Shown in pieces: positions 48,141 to 58,380 of a stretch of DNA of 64,000 bases; the first letter of the stretch is position 1; each line of letters starts with the position of its first letter. The position numbers were made by a program, and so were the translations under genes. The stretch is from Falsiroseomonas stagni DSM 19981 (GTDB taxonomy: Bacteria; Pseudomonadota; Alphaproteobacteria; Acetobacterales; Acetobacteraceae): contig NZ_FOSQ01000018.1 of NCBI RefSeq assembly GCF_900114315.1, forward strand, positions 1-64,000, given 5' to 3'. Under the pieces are notes generated by a model that saw only the letters and a program-made list of their open reading frames with translations, did not search any database and was not told where the DNA came from.

Positions 48141-49279
48141 TTCTGGTAGGGGTCCGCCGCGTCGCGCAGTCCATCGCCGAGGAAGTTCAGCGCCAGCACC
48201 GCGACCACCACCGCGCCGCCCGGTGCGAACAACCACGGTGCCGTGGCGATGGAGCGGATGTTCTGCGCTTCCCGCAGCAGCACGCCCCAGGAAATCACCG
48301 GCGGCTGCAAGCCGAGGCCGAGGAAGGAGAGCGCCGTCTCCGCCAGGATCATCGCGGGAATGGCCAGCGTGATGGAGGCGATGATGTGCGAGGCGAAAGA
48401 GGGCAGCATGTGGCGGAAGATGATCCGCTTCTCCGACGCGCCATCCAGCCGCGCGGCGGTGACGAAATCCTCCGTCCGCAGCGACAGGAAGCGCCCGCGC
48501 ACCACCCGCGCCAGCTGCGCCCAGCCCACCAGCGACAGGATGATGGTGATGCAGAGGTAGATGCGTTCCGGCGGCCAGCCCTGCGGCAGCGCGGCGCCCA
48601 GCGCCAGCCAGATCGGGATGGTCGGCAGGGACAGGACGAACTCGATCACCCGCTGGATCACGAAATCCGTGCGCCCGCCGTAATAGCCGGAGATGCCGCC
48701 GAGGATCAGCCCGATGACGAGGGAGAGGAAGACGCCGATGAGGCCGATGAACAGCGAGGTCTGCGCCGCCTTCATCATGCGGCTGTAGACATCGCGTCCC
48801 AGGCGATCAGCGCCGAACAGGAAGACGCTCTCGCGCGGGTTCTCCGGCCCGAACAGGTGGATGCTGGTGGTGAACAGGCCGAGCAGTTCGTATTCGTAGC
48901 CCTCGACGAAGAAGCCCAGATAGATCTTGCGGCTGGGATCGGGCGTGAAGGTCGGGGCCAGCGTCACGCGGTCGCGCGTCAGGCGCATCGCCTGGACATG
49001 CGGGCGGATGCGCCAGCCATCCTCCGTCGTCTCGATCAGCCGGATCATCTGGGGCGGGTGGAAGACGGCGCGGGCGTTCTGCTTGCCCGGATCGGTGGTC
49101 GCCAGGAAATCCGGCACCAGCGCCACGACATAGAGCAGCAGCACGATGATGCCGCCCGCCATGGCCAGCTTGTGCCGGCGGAAATTCCACCACATCAGCC
49201 GCCACTGGGACGCGGCCGCGGTGCGGTCGATGGCATGCGGCTCGGTGGGCGCTGCGGCGCCGGGCTGGATCGCGTTCAT
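48137..49279 (-). CDS. ABC transporter permease (DppC/OppC type)
   Basis: A 380-residue inner membrane permease. An N-terminal OppC_N helix (HKLAMAGGIIVLLLYVVAL) is followed by a ~110-residue extracytoplasmic segment, longer than usual. Then come five membrane segments with the EAA loop region (AARLDGASEKRIIFRHMLPSF). It starts 1 bp after the DppB-type gene and overlaps the ATPase gene, so the three are tightly coupled. Confidence 0.93.
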
Positions 49280-49280
49280 C

Positions 49281-50267
49281 TCAATCGTACCGGATGCGCG
49301 GATCGACCAGCGCCAGCAGGATGTCCGACAGCAGCATGCCCACCAGGGTCAGCGTGCACATCAGCAGCAGGAAGGCGCCGGCCAGGTACATGTCCTGGCT
49401 CAGCAGCGCCTGCAGCAGCAGCGGCCCCGCGATCGGCAGCGACATGACCACGGCCACGATGGTGGCGCCGGAGATGAGCTGCGGCAGCATCCAGCCGATG
49501 GTCGAGATCAGCGGATTGATCGCCAGCCGCACGGGATACTTGATGAGCAGCCGGATCTCCGACAGGCCCTTGGCCCGCGCCGTCGTGACATAGGGGCGGT
49601 GCAGCTCATCCAGCATGTTGGCGCGCATCACGCGCACCAGCCCCGCCGTGCCGTTCACCGCCAGGATCACGACCGGCACCCAGAGATGGGCGAGAAGATC
49701 GACGAACTTGTCAAAGGACCAGGGCGCGGTCTGGTATTCCTCGCTGAACAGCCCGCCGACATCCTGCCCGAAATGCACGACGGCGACGTACATCAGGACC
49801 AGCGCCAGCAGGAAGCCGGGGATCGCCAGGCCGAGGAAGGCGATGAAGGTGAAAAAATAGTCCACCACGCTGTATTGCCGCACGGCGGAGAGCACGCCGA
49901 TGGGCAGCGCGATCGCCCAGGTCATCGCGAGCGTCGAGGACGTGAGCAGCAGCGTCAGCCCCATGCGTTCCCAGATGAGGCCAGAGACAGGCTGCTGCCA
50001 TTCGAAGGACAGGCCGAAATCGCCGCGCAGCAGGATGCCGGTGATCCACTTCCAGTACTGCACGATGAAGGGCTGCTCCAGCCCGAAGCGTTCGCGCAAC
50101 TCCTGCGCCGTGCGCTGGTCCACGATCTCGTTGGAGGCCGCGAGCGTCGCGACATAGGTCGTGACGTAGTCGCCCGGCGGCAACTGGATCAGGAAGAACG
50201 CCAGGAAGCTGACCGCCACGAGCGACGGCACCATCCAGACCAGGCGGCGGAAGATATAGGCCAGCAT
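49281..50267 (-). CDS. ABC transporter permease (DppB/OppB type)
   Basis: A 328-residue permease with six predicted membrane helices, starting MLAYIFRRLVWMVPSLVAVSFLAFFLIQLPPGDY, the standard N-terminus of DppB proteins. The EAA-like cytoplasmic loop is YVTTARAKGLSEIRLLIKYPVRLAINP. It pairs with the DppC-type protein to form the channel. A 45-bp gap separates it from the binding protein gene. Confidence 0.94.
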   Translation of the reverse strand: MLAYIFRRLVWMVPSLVAVSFLAFFLIQLPPGDYVTTYVATLAASNEIVDQRTAQELRERFGLEQPFIVQYWKWITGILLRGDFGLSFEWQQPVSGLIWERMGLTLLLTSSTLAMTWAIALPIGVLSAVRQYSVVDYFFTFIAFLGLAIPGFLLALVLMYVAVVHFGQDVGGLFSEEYQTAPWSFDKFVDLLAHLWVPVVILAVNGTAGLVRVMRANMLDELHRPYVTTARAKGLSEIRLLIKYPVRLAINPLISTIGWMLPQLISGATIVAVVMSLPIAGPLLLQALLSQDMYLAGAFLLLMCTLTLVGMLLSDILLALVDPRIRYD

Positions 50268-50312
50268 GCGGATGATGCGGGGCCGGCTGCGCGCCGGCCC
50301 CGCTCCCTTCCC

Positions 50313-52247
50313 TTACGAGGTGAAGAAGAATTGCTGCGGCAGGGACGGCCCGGGATGCGGCCAGGACCAGCTGTAGGGCATGCTGGCCGGCACGCCACGC
50401 AGCCGGTTCTGCGCCACGCCGAACAGGTTGGGCGCCAGGTTCACGCCGATGCATTCGAACTGCTCGGCGCAGATGTCGAAGACGCGCTTCATCAACTCGC
50501 CCTGCCGCCGCGTATCCGCGGTGGAACGCGCCTGGTCATACAGCCGCATGCGTTCCTTCTGGTGCTCCGGCGGTTCCTGCCCGTCCCGCCCGCCGCTGGC
50601 GTACCACATCGCCCAGGGGACGGCGTAGCGCGTGCCCTGCGTGTGCATGGCGAAGAAGTCCCGCGGGTCCAGCATCGGCTCCAGCCCACCCGGCCCCGGC
50701 CAGACGGCGATGTCGTGGTCGTTGTTGTCACCGCGGGTGTAGTAGAGGGAGCGGTCGATCGTGTTGATCTTCACGTCGATCCCGATTTCCGTCCAATGGC
50801 GCTTGATGAGTTCCAGCGCGTCATTGTTGTCGGGGTAGAGCGCGGTGATGACGTCGATCGCGAAGAAGACCCGCTGGCCATCCGGCCGCAGGCGGAAGCG
50901 CTGGCTGTCACGGCGGTTGTAGCCGAGGCGGTCCAGGATGCGGTTCGCCTCCCGCACATTATGCTCGGTGAATTGCCGCGACAGCTTCTCATGGTACCAG
51001 GGATGCGTGGGCCGCGGACCGATCTGCCAGGGCTCCGACTGGCCGAGATAGACGATGTCCACGATCTCCGCGCGGTTGATGCCCAGCGAGAGCGCCTGGC
51101 GGAAATCCTTGTTGCCCAGCATCTCCCGGATCTTCGGATCCTTGTGGGTGATGTTGGGATAGATCGTCATGCTGGTGGAGCCGGCATTGATCGTGTCGAA
51201 CATGCGGTAGTTGCCGCGCTGCATGTTCTGCGCGACCACCGGCTTGTTCGCCAGCACGTCGATATGGCGTTCCTGGAGATCGAGCCGCCCGCCGATCACG
51301 TCCAGCATCAGGCTTTCCACGTCCTGGTAGACCTGGAAGTTCAGCCGGTCGATGTAGGGAAGCTGGCGGCCGCTGGTGTCCACCTGCCAGAAGAAGGGAT
51401 TGCGCCGCATCGTCACGCGCGTGGCACCGCCCTGGTAGGGTTCCTCCACCACCCAGGGATCGAGCGTCGGCTTTTCCGCATTGCCCCAGCGGGAGGGAAT
51501 CTCGATGTCGCCGCAGCGCTGGCGGAACAGCTGCGCCCAGTCCGACACATTCGCCTGCCGCAGCGTGGCGGCGAGGTCCGCATTGTATTTCGGGTGGAAG
51601 CGGCCGCAGTAGTGTTTCGCGAACAGCGTGGGATGCTGGCCGAGCGGCGTCGCCATCTGCTGCAGGAACAGGCCATAGGGGCCGGCGAAGGTGAACTTCA
51701 CCGCGGTGTCGCTCAGCTTCTCGCACTTCACGGGCTGGCCATCGATCACCCACATCGTGGGCGGGGACCGGTAGAGTTCCGTGTTCAGGATGCAGTCGTT
51801 GATGGCGAAGAGGATGTCATCCGCCGTGAAGGGCGCGCCATCCGACCAGCGCATGCCGGGCCGGAGATGGAAGATGAATTCCTTCGAATCGGCCGAGACT
51901 TCCCAGCGCTGGGCGACGCAGGGCAGGACGTCCGTGAATTCCATGTTCCAGCGCGTCAGCCCCTGGTTGCCGATCAGGCGCAGGATGCCGTTGTGGTCGG
52001 ACCCGCCGCGCAGGCCGCGGCGCAGCGTGCCGCCGTAGCGGCCATTGGGCTCATTGGGCGTGACCACCATGGGCGCGCTGCCGACACGCTGTTCCAGCGG
52101 CGGCAGGCGGCCCTGCTGGACGGCCGCCGCGACATCCGGCGCTTCCCTTGCCGCCGCCTGGGCCAGCGCCGCACCGGCGGGCAGCGCAACGGCCATGCCG
52201 GCCGCCCCTTGCAACAGGGCGCGACGCCCCACCCCTTGATCCTTCAT
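50313..52247 (-). CDS. ABC transporter substrate-binding protein (family 5, peptide/solute type)
   Basis: A 644-residue periplasmic binding protein of the SBP_bac_5 family. The signal includes a twin Arg and hydrophobic core (GRRALLQGAAGMAVALPAGAALA), suggesting Tat export. Family landmarks are the N-terminal NGRYGGTLRRG, AQRWEVSADSKEFIFHLRPGMRWSDGAPFTADDILF and later LGNKDFRQALSLGINRAEI. It is longer than classical DppA. The start is the ATG at 52247. The adjacent enolase-superfamily gene suggests the ligand may be a sugar acid or an opine-like compound, by context. Confidence 0.92.
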   Translation of the reverse strand: MKDQGVGRRALLQGAAGMAVALPAGAALAQAAAREAPDVAAAVQQGRLPPLEQRVGSAPMVVTPNEPNGRYGGTLRRGLRGGSDHNGILRLIGNQGLTRWNMEFTDVLPCVAQRWEVSADSKEFIFHLRPGMRWSDGAPFTADDILFAINDCILNTELYRSPPTMWVIDGQPVKCEKLSDTAVKFTFAGPYGLFLQQMATPLGQHPTLFAKHYCGRFHPKYNADLAATLRQANVSDWAQLFRQRCGDIEIPSRWGNAEKPTLDPWVVEEPYQGGATRVTMRRNPFFWQVDTSGRQLPYIDRLNFQVYQDVESLMLDVIGGRLDLQERHIDVLANKPVVAQNMQRGNYRMFDTINAGSTSMTIYPNITHKDPKIREMLGNKDFRQALSLGINRAEIVDIVYLGQSEPWQIGPRPTHPWYHEKLSRQFTEHNVREANRILDRLGYNRRDSQRFRLRPDGQRVFFAIDVITALYPDNNDALELIKRHWTEIGIDVKINTIDRSLYYTRGDNNDHDIAVWPGPGGLEPMLDPRDFFAMHTQGTRYAVPWAMWYASGGRDGQEPPEHQKERMRLYDQARSTADTRRQGELMKRVFDICAEQFECIGVNLAPNLFGVAQNRLRGVPASMPYSWSWPHPGPSLPQQFFFTS

Positions 52248-52357
52248 GGCCGCAGCCTCCTCCGCCCGGTGTTGCCCCGGATGCGGCAAGGCTTGCATGC
52301 GCCAGGAAGAGCGGCAAGCACGATCGATGGCGGCGAGGTTGCGTCTTCGCAACCCTG

Positions 52358-53527
52358 CTAGGGGTAGCCCCAGGACCCGTCCGGCTTGCGCGGCATCTTC
52401 CGTTCCCACCGCACATAGCGGTCCGTCGCGAGATACGCCTCATCCATCTCCACCCCCCAGCCCGGGCGATCCGGACGAGGCATCAGATGGCCATCCACCG
52501 GCAGGTAGGGATCGAGCACATAGCTGCCCGTTTCGCCATCCTTCCGCACGGTATCGACGCCGGGCGGCAGGCGGTATTCAAGAATCTTGAAGTTGGGCGC
52601 GACAAGGCAGAGGTGCAGGTTCACCGCCGTCGCCAGCGGCCCCATCGGGTTGTGCGGCGCGAGCGTGACGTAATGCGCCTCCGCCAGCGTCCAGATGCGC
52701 CGCATTTCCCCCACGCCACCGACGACGCAGACATCGGGCTGGATGATGTCCACGCCCCGCGCATGAAGCAGCGCCAGGAATTCATAGCGGCTGTAGAGGG
52801 ATTCACCCGTGGCCAGCGGGCAGTTGAGGCGGGACTTCAATTCGCCCCAGGCGGGGAAATGTTCCGGGCGGATCGGTTCCTCGAAGAACAGGGGATCGTA
52901 GGGGGCCAGCGCATTGCCGAGTTGCACGGCCTGCCAGGGTTCGAAGATCTTGGCATGGGCGTCGAAGGCGAAGTCGAAATGGCCCGGCGCGACCTCCCGC
53001 AGCCGGCGGAAATAGTCGCCGGCCTCCCGCACCACCTCTCCCCAACGCATCGCGTGCAGGTCGACGCGATAGGGGCTGAGCTTGAAGGCCGTAAGGCCGA
53101 AGCGGTCGTTCAGTTCCTGCACGCGGTCGCGCGCGATGGCGGGATCGGGCGCGGTGTAGATGCCCTGGTAGACCCGCACGCGATCGCGCATGGCGCCGCC
53201 GAGAATCTGGTAGACCGGCACGCCGAGCGCCTTCGCGGCGATGTCCCACAGGCACTGGTCGATGGCGGCGATCGCGGCCAGGCCCAGCGCACCAGGCGGG
53301 AAGCGCGCCTGCTGCACCAGCTTGAGCGTGAGGTATTCGACCCGGCGCGGATCCTCGCCGAGGATCATGTCCGTGAGGTAGTCGAGCAGCGGCGGCAAGG
53401 CGCGGTCCGGACCGTGGTTGTAGCATTCGCCCCAGCCGGTGATCCCGCATTCCGTGTCGAGGGCCACGATCACCCGCGGCCTGTCGCCGTCGCGGCTCAT
53501 GAAGCTGCGCAGTCGCGCGATCCGCAT
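52358..53527 (-). CDS. Enolase-superfamily (mandelate racemase/muconate lactonizing) enzyme
   Basis: A 389-residue MR/MLE protein with a capping domain (residues ~1-125) and a TIM barrel. Metal ligands appear in order as FDAHAKI (Asp), FFEEPIRP (Glu) and ATGESLYS (Glu). The general bases are probably the Lys in FKLSPY and the His in LAPHNPMGP, a pattern seen in acid-sugar dehydratases of the mandelate racemase subgroup. It lies 110 bp upstream of the ABC binding protein on the same strand, so it likely acts on the imported compound. Substrate unknown. Confidence 0.88.
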   Translation of the reverse strand: MRIARLRSFMSRDGDRPRVIVALDTECGITGWGECYNHGPDRALPPLLDYLTDMILGEDPRRVEYLTLKLVQQARFPPGALGLAAIAAIDQCLWDIAAKALGVPVYQILGGAMRDRVRVYQGIYTAPDPAIARDRVQELNDRFGLTAFKLSPYRVDLHAMRWGEVVREAGDYFRRLREVAPGHFDFAFDAHAKIFEPWQAVQLGNALAPYDPLFFEEPIRPEHFPAWGELKSRLNCPLATGESLYSRYEFLALLHARGVDIIQPDVCVVGGVGEMRRIWTLAEAHYVTLAPHNPMGPLATAVNLHLCLVAPNFKILEYRLPPGVDTVRKDGETGSYVLDPYLPVDGHLMPRPDRPGWGVEMDEAYLATDRYVRWERKMPRKPDGSWGYP

Positions 53528-53779
53528 GGCGCGGTTCCTCCCTGTCCCGCGCGCAGTCTAGGCATCGGGCGTCGCGCCTGGCGAGGGGGTGCCGTTGCCG
53601 GATGGGCAACACGCCGTCGCCCATCCGGCGCTTGACCGCGCCGCGCCGCGCATGAAAGCCTTCCCGCCGAGGAAAGGGAAAGCGGACGCCCCCCGGGGCA
53701 GAACCGCCACCCATCACGCCAGCCACGCCGAACGCAACGACTGGATGGCCCGCCATGCGCGGGCTTGAGGAGGCGATGC
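53528..53779. promoter_or_regulatory. Divergent promoter region between two transporter modules
   Basis: This 252-bp spacer separates the minus-strand enolase/Dpp module from the plus-strand NitT/TauT module, so promoters for both should lie here. It includes GC-rich inverted repeats, such as CCCCCCGGGG near 53690-53700. I cannot point to a definite -35/-10 pair or operator. Confidence 0.4.
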
Positions 53780-54610
53780 TTGGCGAGACTGCAGGATACG
53801 CCGCCGCGCGGTGGCATCGATATCCGCGACCTCTCAATGACCTATCGCCGCGGGCGGGAGGTGACGCAGGCCCTCTCCGCCTGTTCGCTGACCATCCCGG
53901 AAGGTGGCTGGGCCTCGTTGATCGGTGCCTCCGGCTGCGGGAAATCCACGCTGCTCCGCATCCTGGCCGACATCGTGCAGCCCAGCGGCGGCAGCGCGAT
54001 GCTCAGCGGCATGACGCCGGCCGAGGCGCGGGCCACGCGCGGCTTTGCCCTCGTCTCCCAGCAATCCGTCCTGCTGCCCTGGCGGCGGATGCTGGAGAAT
54101 GTCGAACTCGGCCTAGAAGTCGCGCGCGCCGACAAGGCGGAACGCCGCAAGCGCGCCGAGGAGGCGATCGAGCTGGTGGGGCTGCGCGGCTTCGAGCGCG
54201 CCTATCCGCATGAACTTTCCGGCGGCATGCGCCAGCGCGCCGCCATCGCCCGCGCCCTGACGCTCCGCCCGCGCTTCCTGCTGATGGACGAACCCTTCGG
54301 CGCGCTGGATGAGCTGACGCGCGCCAGCCTGAATTTCGAGCTGCTGCGCATCCTGGAGGAGACCTCCGCGACGCTGCTGCTGGTGACGCATTCCATCGCG
54401 GAAGCGATCATCCTGTCCGACGTCGTCGCCGTGATGTCGCCGCGGCCCGGTCGGATCGTGCACCAGCTGGAGATCGGGTTCGGCCATCACCGCACCGATG
54501 CGATGCGCGATGATCCTGCTTTCGCCGCCTATGAAGCCGAACTGCGCCACGCCTTGCATGGCGATCCCGGCGTAACGCGCCAGCCCATTCGCCAACCCGC
54601 CTTCGCCTGA
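53780..54610 (+). CDS. NitT/TauT-type ABC transporter ATP-binding protein
   Basis: A 276-residue ATPase with Walker A GASGCGKSTLL, Q-loop LVSQQSVLLPWRR, signature LSGGMRQRAAIA, Walker B FLLMDEPFGALDE and H-loop LVTHSIAEAI, typical of nitrate/sulfonate/taurine importers. The likely start is TTG at 53780 because AGGAGG (53768-53773) lies 6 nt upstream; TTG 53765 would place this site inside the gene. An out-of-frame ATG at 53776 overlaps the site. It is followed after 13 bp by its binding protein gene. Confidence 0.92.
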   Translation: MARLQDTPPRGGIDIRDLSMTYRRGREVTQALSACSLTIPEGGWASLIGASGCGKSTLLRILADIVQPSGGSAMLSGMTPAEARATRGFALVSQQSVLLPWRRMLENVELGLEVARADKAERRKRAEEAIELVGLRGFERAYPHELSGGMRQRAAIARALTLRPRFLLMDEPFGALDELTRASLNFELLRILEETSATLLLVTHSIAEAIILSDVVAVMSPRPGRIVHQLEIGFGHHRTDAMRDDPAFAAYEAELRHALHGDPGVTRQPIRQPAFA

Positions 54611-54623
54611 GGAGCCGCACGCG

Positions 54624-55643
54624 ATGATCCACTTCACGCCCACGCGCCGCCTGCTGCTGGCGGGGTCCGCGACATTGGCGCTGCCATCCTTCCGCATCGC
54701 TTCCGCACAGAGCCCGTCGCGGCTGACCGTGGCGCTGGGCTATGCGCCGAATGTGGAGATGTTCGGCGCGCTCTACGCCGTCCGCGCCGGGTTCTTCGCG
54801 GCGGAGGGGCTGACGGTGAATGCGGTGCCGGCCAGCACCGGCGTGGACCAGGTGCAGATGGTGGCCGCGGGTCGGGCGGATATCGGCATCGTCGGGCCGG
54901 AACAGATCATCGCCGGCGCCGGACGCGGCGAGAAGTTCAAGATCTTCGCCGCGCAATACCAGCGCAGCCCCGTCTGCATGACGGCTCGCCGCGACAGCGG
55001 CATCACCAACCCGTCCCAGCTGCCGGGCCGGCCCATCGCCGTGAAGATCCCCGCCCAGACCTTCTTTGAACTCTTCATGCGCAAGAACGGGCTGCGGCCG
55101 GACCAGGTGACGGTGACGCCGATCGGGCGGACGGATGTGGCGACCATCATCTCCGGCCGCGTCCACGCCATGATCACCACCTTCGCCTTCAACGAACCCC
55201 GCAGCATCGAGATGGCGGGCGTGCCGGTGAACCTGATGCCGCTGGCGCAATACGGGATGAACGCGCAGACCAATTCCTACTTCACGCAGGAACGCGTCTT
55301 CGCCGATCCGGCGAAGCGCGATGTCCTGGTCCGCTACCTCCGCGCCGAGGCCAAGGCCTGGCAGGAATACTTCAAGGACCCCGCCGCGGCGGCGAAGTGG
55401 ATCATCGACCAGAAATTCATCGATGGCCTCGACCTCGACCAGCAGGTCTTCCTGGCGCGCGGCCAGGCGGACCACATGCGCAGCGCCCTGACGGCGGAGC
55501 GCGGCCTGATGTGGGTGGACCCCGCCATCTACCGGGAGACGGCGACGAACCTCCAGCTTTCCGGCGTGACCAGCACGGTGATCGACACCGATGCCATGCT
55601 CTCGACCGAGATCCTGGAACGCGCCGGCATGCCGAGGATCTGA
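54624..55643 (+). CDS. NitT/TauT-type ABC transporter substrate-binding protein
   Basis: A 339-residue SsuA/THI5-like periplasmic receptor. The signal TRRLLLAGSATLALPSFRIASA includes a twin Arg. The mature start RLTVALGYAPNVEMFGALYAVRAGFFAAEGLTV and AAGRADIGIVGPEQIIAG are family hallmarks. Related proteins bind pyrimidine precursors, sulfonates or aromatic acids. Its stop overlaps the first permease gene by 1 bp (TGATG). The ligand cannot be read from sequence. Confidence 0.92.
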   Translation: MIHFTPTRRLLLAGSATLALPSFRIASAQSPSRLTVALGYAPNVEMFGALYAVRAGFFAAEGLTVNAVPASTGVDQVQMVAAGRADIGIVGPEQIIAGAGRGEKFKIFAAQYQRSPVCMTARRDSGITNPSQLPGRPIAVKIPAQTFFELFMRKNGLRPDQVTVTPIGRTDVATIISGRVHAMITTFAFNEPRSIEMAGVPVNLMPLAQYGMNAQTNSYFTQERVFADPAKRDVLVRYLRAEAKAWQEYFKDPAAAAKWIIDQKFIDGLDLDQQVFLARGQADHMRSALTAERGLMWVDPAIYRETATNLQLSGVTSTVIDTDAMLSTEILERAGMPRI

Positions 55644-56443
55644 TGTCCCTCAGCATGGCTGATGGCGGCGCCATGGCGTGGCGCGGGGTTGAACGGGTCG
55701 TGCCGCCGGCGCTCGGTCTGGCGGCGCTGTTGCTGGCCTGGGGCGTGCTGACGGAAACGGGCGTGATCGCCGCCTACCTTCTGCCAAAGCCCGCCGCCGT
55801 GCTGACGGAAATCCTGACGAACAACGAACCGCTATGGCGCCACGGCAAGCTGACCGCGACGGAAGCCCTGCTGGGCTTCGCCATCGGCAACAGCGTCGGC
55901 GTGGTGGTGGCGGTGCTGATGGGCTGGTTTCCCGCCTTCAAGCGCTGCGTCATGCCGCTGGCGCTGGTGACGCGGGGGATGCCGATGGTGGCGATCACGC
56001 CGATCCTGGTGCTGATGCTGGATCGCGGCCTGGTGCCCATCGTCACCGTCGTCTCCATCGCCGTCTATTTCCCGACCCTCATCACCATGGTGCGCGGGCT
56101 GGAATCGGCCGATGTCGAATACCATGAGCTGCTGCACTCGCTCTCCGCAGATCGTCTGCAGCGGCTGCTGATCGTGGAACTGCCGGCGGCGCTGCCCTAC
56201 CTCTTCACCTCGCTCAAGATCGGCGCCTCCATCGCCTTCATCGTTGCGATCACGGGCGAATGGGTGGGGGCGAGTGCGGGGCTCGGCTACCTCATCGTCA
56301 TCTCCGGCGAATACTTCAAGCTGGCGATGATGTGGTCCGCCATCATCGTCGCCTCCGGCCTCACGCTCGCGACGCTGGGCTGCGTGATGCTGGCGGAACG
56401 GCTGCTGGGCCGCTGGACCGCGCGTGGGGAGGGCATGGCCTGA
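55643..56443 (+). CDS. NitT/TauT-type ABC transporter permease 1
   Basis: A 266-residue permease with six predicted helices. The EAA loop is HELLHSLSADRLQRLLIVELPAALPYLFTSLKIG, typical of SsuC/TauC proteins. The ATG at 55643 overlaps the binding protein stop and its own stop overlaps the next permease, so all four transporter genes are translationally coupled. Confidence 0.93.
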   Translation: MSLSMADGGAMAWRGVERVVPPALGLAALLLAWGVLTETGVIAAYLLPKPAAVLTEILTNNEPLWRHGKLTATEALLGFAIGNSVGVVVAVLMGWFPAFKRCVMPLALVTRGMPMVAITPILVLMLDRGLVPIVTVVSIAVYFPTLITMVRGLESADVEYHELLHSLSADRLQRLLIVELPAALPYLFTSLKIGASIAFIVAITGEWVGASAGLGYLIVISGEYFKLAMMWSAIIVASGLTLATLGCVMLAERLLGRWTARGEGMA

Positions 56444-57276
56444 TGCCATCGGATCTTTCCGTCCGCGCGCCCGCGCTCCCGGTGTTGCGCCTGCCCGGGC
56501 TCGATGCGCTGGCGCGGCTGCTTCGGCAGGTCGGCCCCGCGGCGCTGCTGTTCCTGACGATCCTGGTGGTGTGGGAGGGCGTGACACGAGCCGGCTTCGT
56601 CTCGCCCCTCATCCTGCCGGCGCCGAGCGACGTGGCGGCGACCTTCGTGGCCGCCGCGCCGCGGCTGTTCACGCATCTCGGCTGGACATCGATGGCCGCC
56701 CTCGGCGGCTTCGTGCTGGGCAATACGATGGGCTTCGCGCTGGCCGTCGTCTTCGTGCATCTCCGCCTCGGGCGCCTCACGGCGCTGCCGCTGGCGATGA
56801 TGGCGCAGGCGGTGCCGATCGTGGCCGTCGCGCCGGCGCTGCTGCTGTGGCTCGGCAACGGGGTGGAGCCGAAGCTCTTCATCGCCTCCTTCCTCGTCTT
56901 CTTCCCGATGCTGGTGAATGCCATGCGCGGCCTGTCCAGCGCGGATGACCAGGTGGCGGAGCTGCTGCACACGCTGTCTGCCGACTGGAAGCAGCGGCTG
57001 CTGATGGTGCGGCTGCCGGCCGCCCTGCCCTTCGTCTTCAATGCGCTGCGCCTTTCCGCCTGCGGCTGCTTCGTCGCCTCCGTCGTCGCGGAATGGGTCG
57101 CCTCCACCACCGGGCTTGGCTACGTCATCGTCTTCGCCAGTTCCCAGTACCGGATGACGGAGGTGTGGTGCGCCGTGCTGCTCTGCACCGCGGCCAGCCT
57201 CTGCGTCTATGGCCTGGTCTGCCTCGCGGAACGGCTTGCCATGCCGTGGCGACGCGAACGCCCGGCTACCGCCTGA
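56443..57276 (+). CDS. NitT/TauT-type ABC transporter permease 2
   Basis: A 277-residue permease paralogous to the preceding one, with the EAA loop AELLHTLSADWKQRLLMVRLPAALPFVFNALRLS. Having two different permease subunits suggests a heterodimeric channel, as in the hydroxymethylpyrimidine/riboflavin-type importers. The luciferase-like enzyme gene begins 28 bp later. Confidence 0.92.
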   Translation: MPSDLSVRAPALPVLRLPGLDALARLLRQVGPAALLFLTILVVWEGVTRAGFVSPLILPAPSDVAATFVAAAPRLFTHLGWTSMAALGGFVLGNTMGFALAVVFVHLRLGRLTALPLAMMAQAVPIVAVAPALLLWLGNGVEPKLFIASFLVFFPMLVNAMRGLSSADDQVAELLHTLSADWKQRLLMVRLPAALPFVFNALRLSACGCFVASVVAEWVASTTGLGYVIVFASSQYRMTEVWCAVLLCTAASLCVYGLVCLAERLAMPWRRERPATA

Positions 57277-57304
57277 AACCGCCAGAACACGGGGACCATA
57301 CGCC

Positions 57305-58321
57305 ATGCTGAAGAGCAACGCGCTCGGCATCATGAACCAGATGTGGGCGGCGCACGCGACCAGCGACGCGGAAGCCGTCGCCATCGCGATCGAGGAGACG
57401 CTGCTGGCCGAGGAACTCGGCTTCGACAGCGTCTGGATCGGGGAACACCACAATGTCCGGCCCGGCGCGCGCTTCTACGGCCGCATCCCGGCCTCCGAGA
57501 TGTTCCTCGCCCATCTTGCGGCGAAGACCACGCGCATCGCGCTCGGCACCGGCGTGCGCATCCTCTCCACCACCCCGCCGCAGCGGACGGCGGAGGAGAT
57601 GAGCCTGCTGGACCTGCTGAGCGGCGGGCGCGCGGAATTCGGCGTTGGCCTCGGCTCCACCCCCGATGTGAAGCCCGGCGATCCGGCGCGGGAGGCGAAG
57701 GCGGCGCTGTTCCGCGGCCTGCTGACGGAAATCGTCGCGCATCTCAGCGGCACGGCGGGGGGCGCGCCGATCTCCCCGGCCCCGGCCCCGGACCTCGCCG
57801 CGCGCATCTGGGCCGCGGCGCGGGACCAGGCGACGCTGGCCCATATCGCCAATGCCGGGATCAACCTGGTGGTCGGCCAGGCGGAACTGCCGCCGATCCA
57901 GGCCGCCATCGTCCAGGCCTATCGCGCCGCTGGCGGCACCGGGCTCGTCCGCGGCGTCCGCCTGGTCTTCGTCGCCGAGAGCCATGCGGTGGCAATGCGC
58001 GACGCGGATGAGGCGCTGGCGCTCTACCTCGGCCAGATGGGCGGCAAGGGCTATCATTCGGAGGCCATCGCCAAGGGCCTGCTGGCCGCCGATCCGCGCA
58101 CGCTGGAGGAGCGCGCGCTCGGCGTGAACTTCATCATCGGGTCGCCGGAGGAAGTGGCGGGGCTGCTGAACGATTATGTCGCGGCGACGGGGGTGGATCG
58201 GCTCGACCTCATGGTGCAGGTGCCGGGGCTGCGGACGGATGCGGTGCGGCGTTCCATGGCGCTGATCCAGCATGCGGTGAAGCCGCTGCTGAAACGCGCG
58301 GCGCAGCCGGCCATCGCGTGA
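57305..58321 (+). CDS. Luciferase-like (LLM class) flavin-dependent monooxygenase
   Basis: A 338-residue TIM-barrel monooxygenase using reduced FMN or F420. It shows AEELGFDSVWIGEHHNV, LAAKTTRIALGTGVRIL and RAEFGVGLGS, the classical bacterial luciferase family pattern. It comes right after the NitT/TauT-type importer, which fits oxidative attack on an imported sulfonate, amine or heterocycle. Whether a flavin reductase serves it is unclear; none is nearby. Confidence 0.9.
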   Translation: MLKSNALGIMNQMWAAHATSDAEAVAIAIEETLLAEELGFDSVWIGEHHNVRPGARFYGRIPASEMFLAHLAAKTTRIALGTGVRILSTTPPQRTAEEMSLLDLLSGGRAEFGVGLGSTPDVKPGDPAREAKAALFRGLLTEIVAHLSGTAGGAPISPAPAPDLAARIWAAARDQATLAHIANAGINLVVGQAELPPIQAAIVQAYRAAGGTGLVRGVRLVFVAESHAVAMRDADEALALYLGQMGGKGYHSEAIAKGLLAADPRTLEERALGVNFIIGSPEEVAGLLNDYVAATGVDRLDLMVQVPGLRTDAVRRSMALIQHAVKPLLKRAAQPAIA

Positions 58322-58380
58322 TCCGGGTCGCCATCGCCCCTTTCCTGTCCTAGGCTCGTCCATCCAGCGTGGGGGCGAGC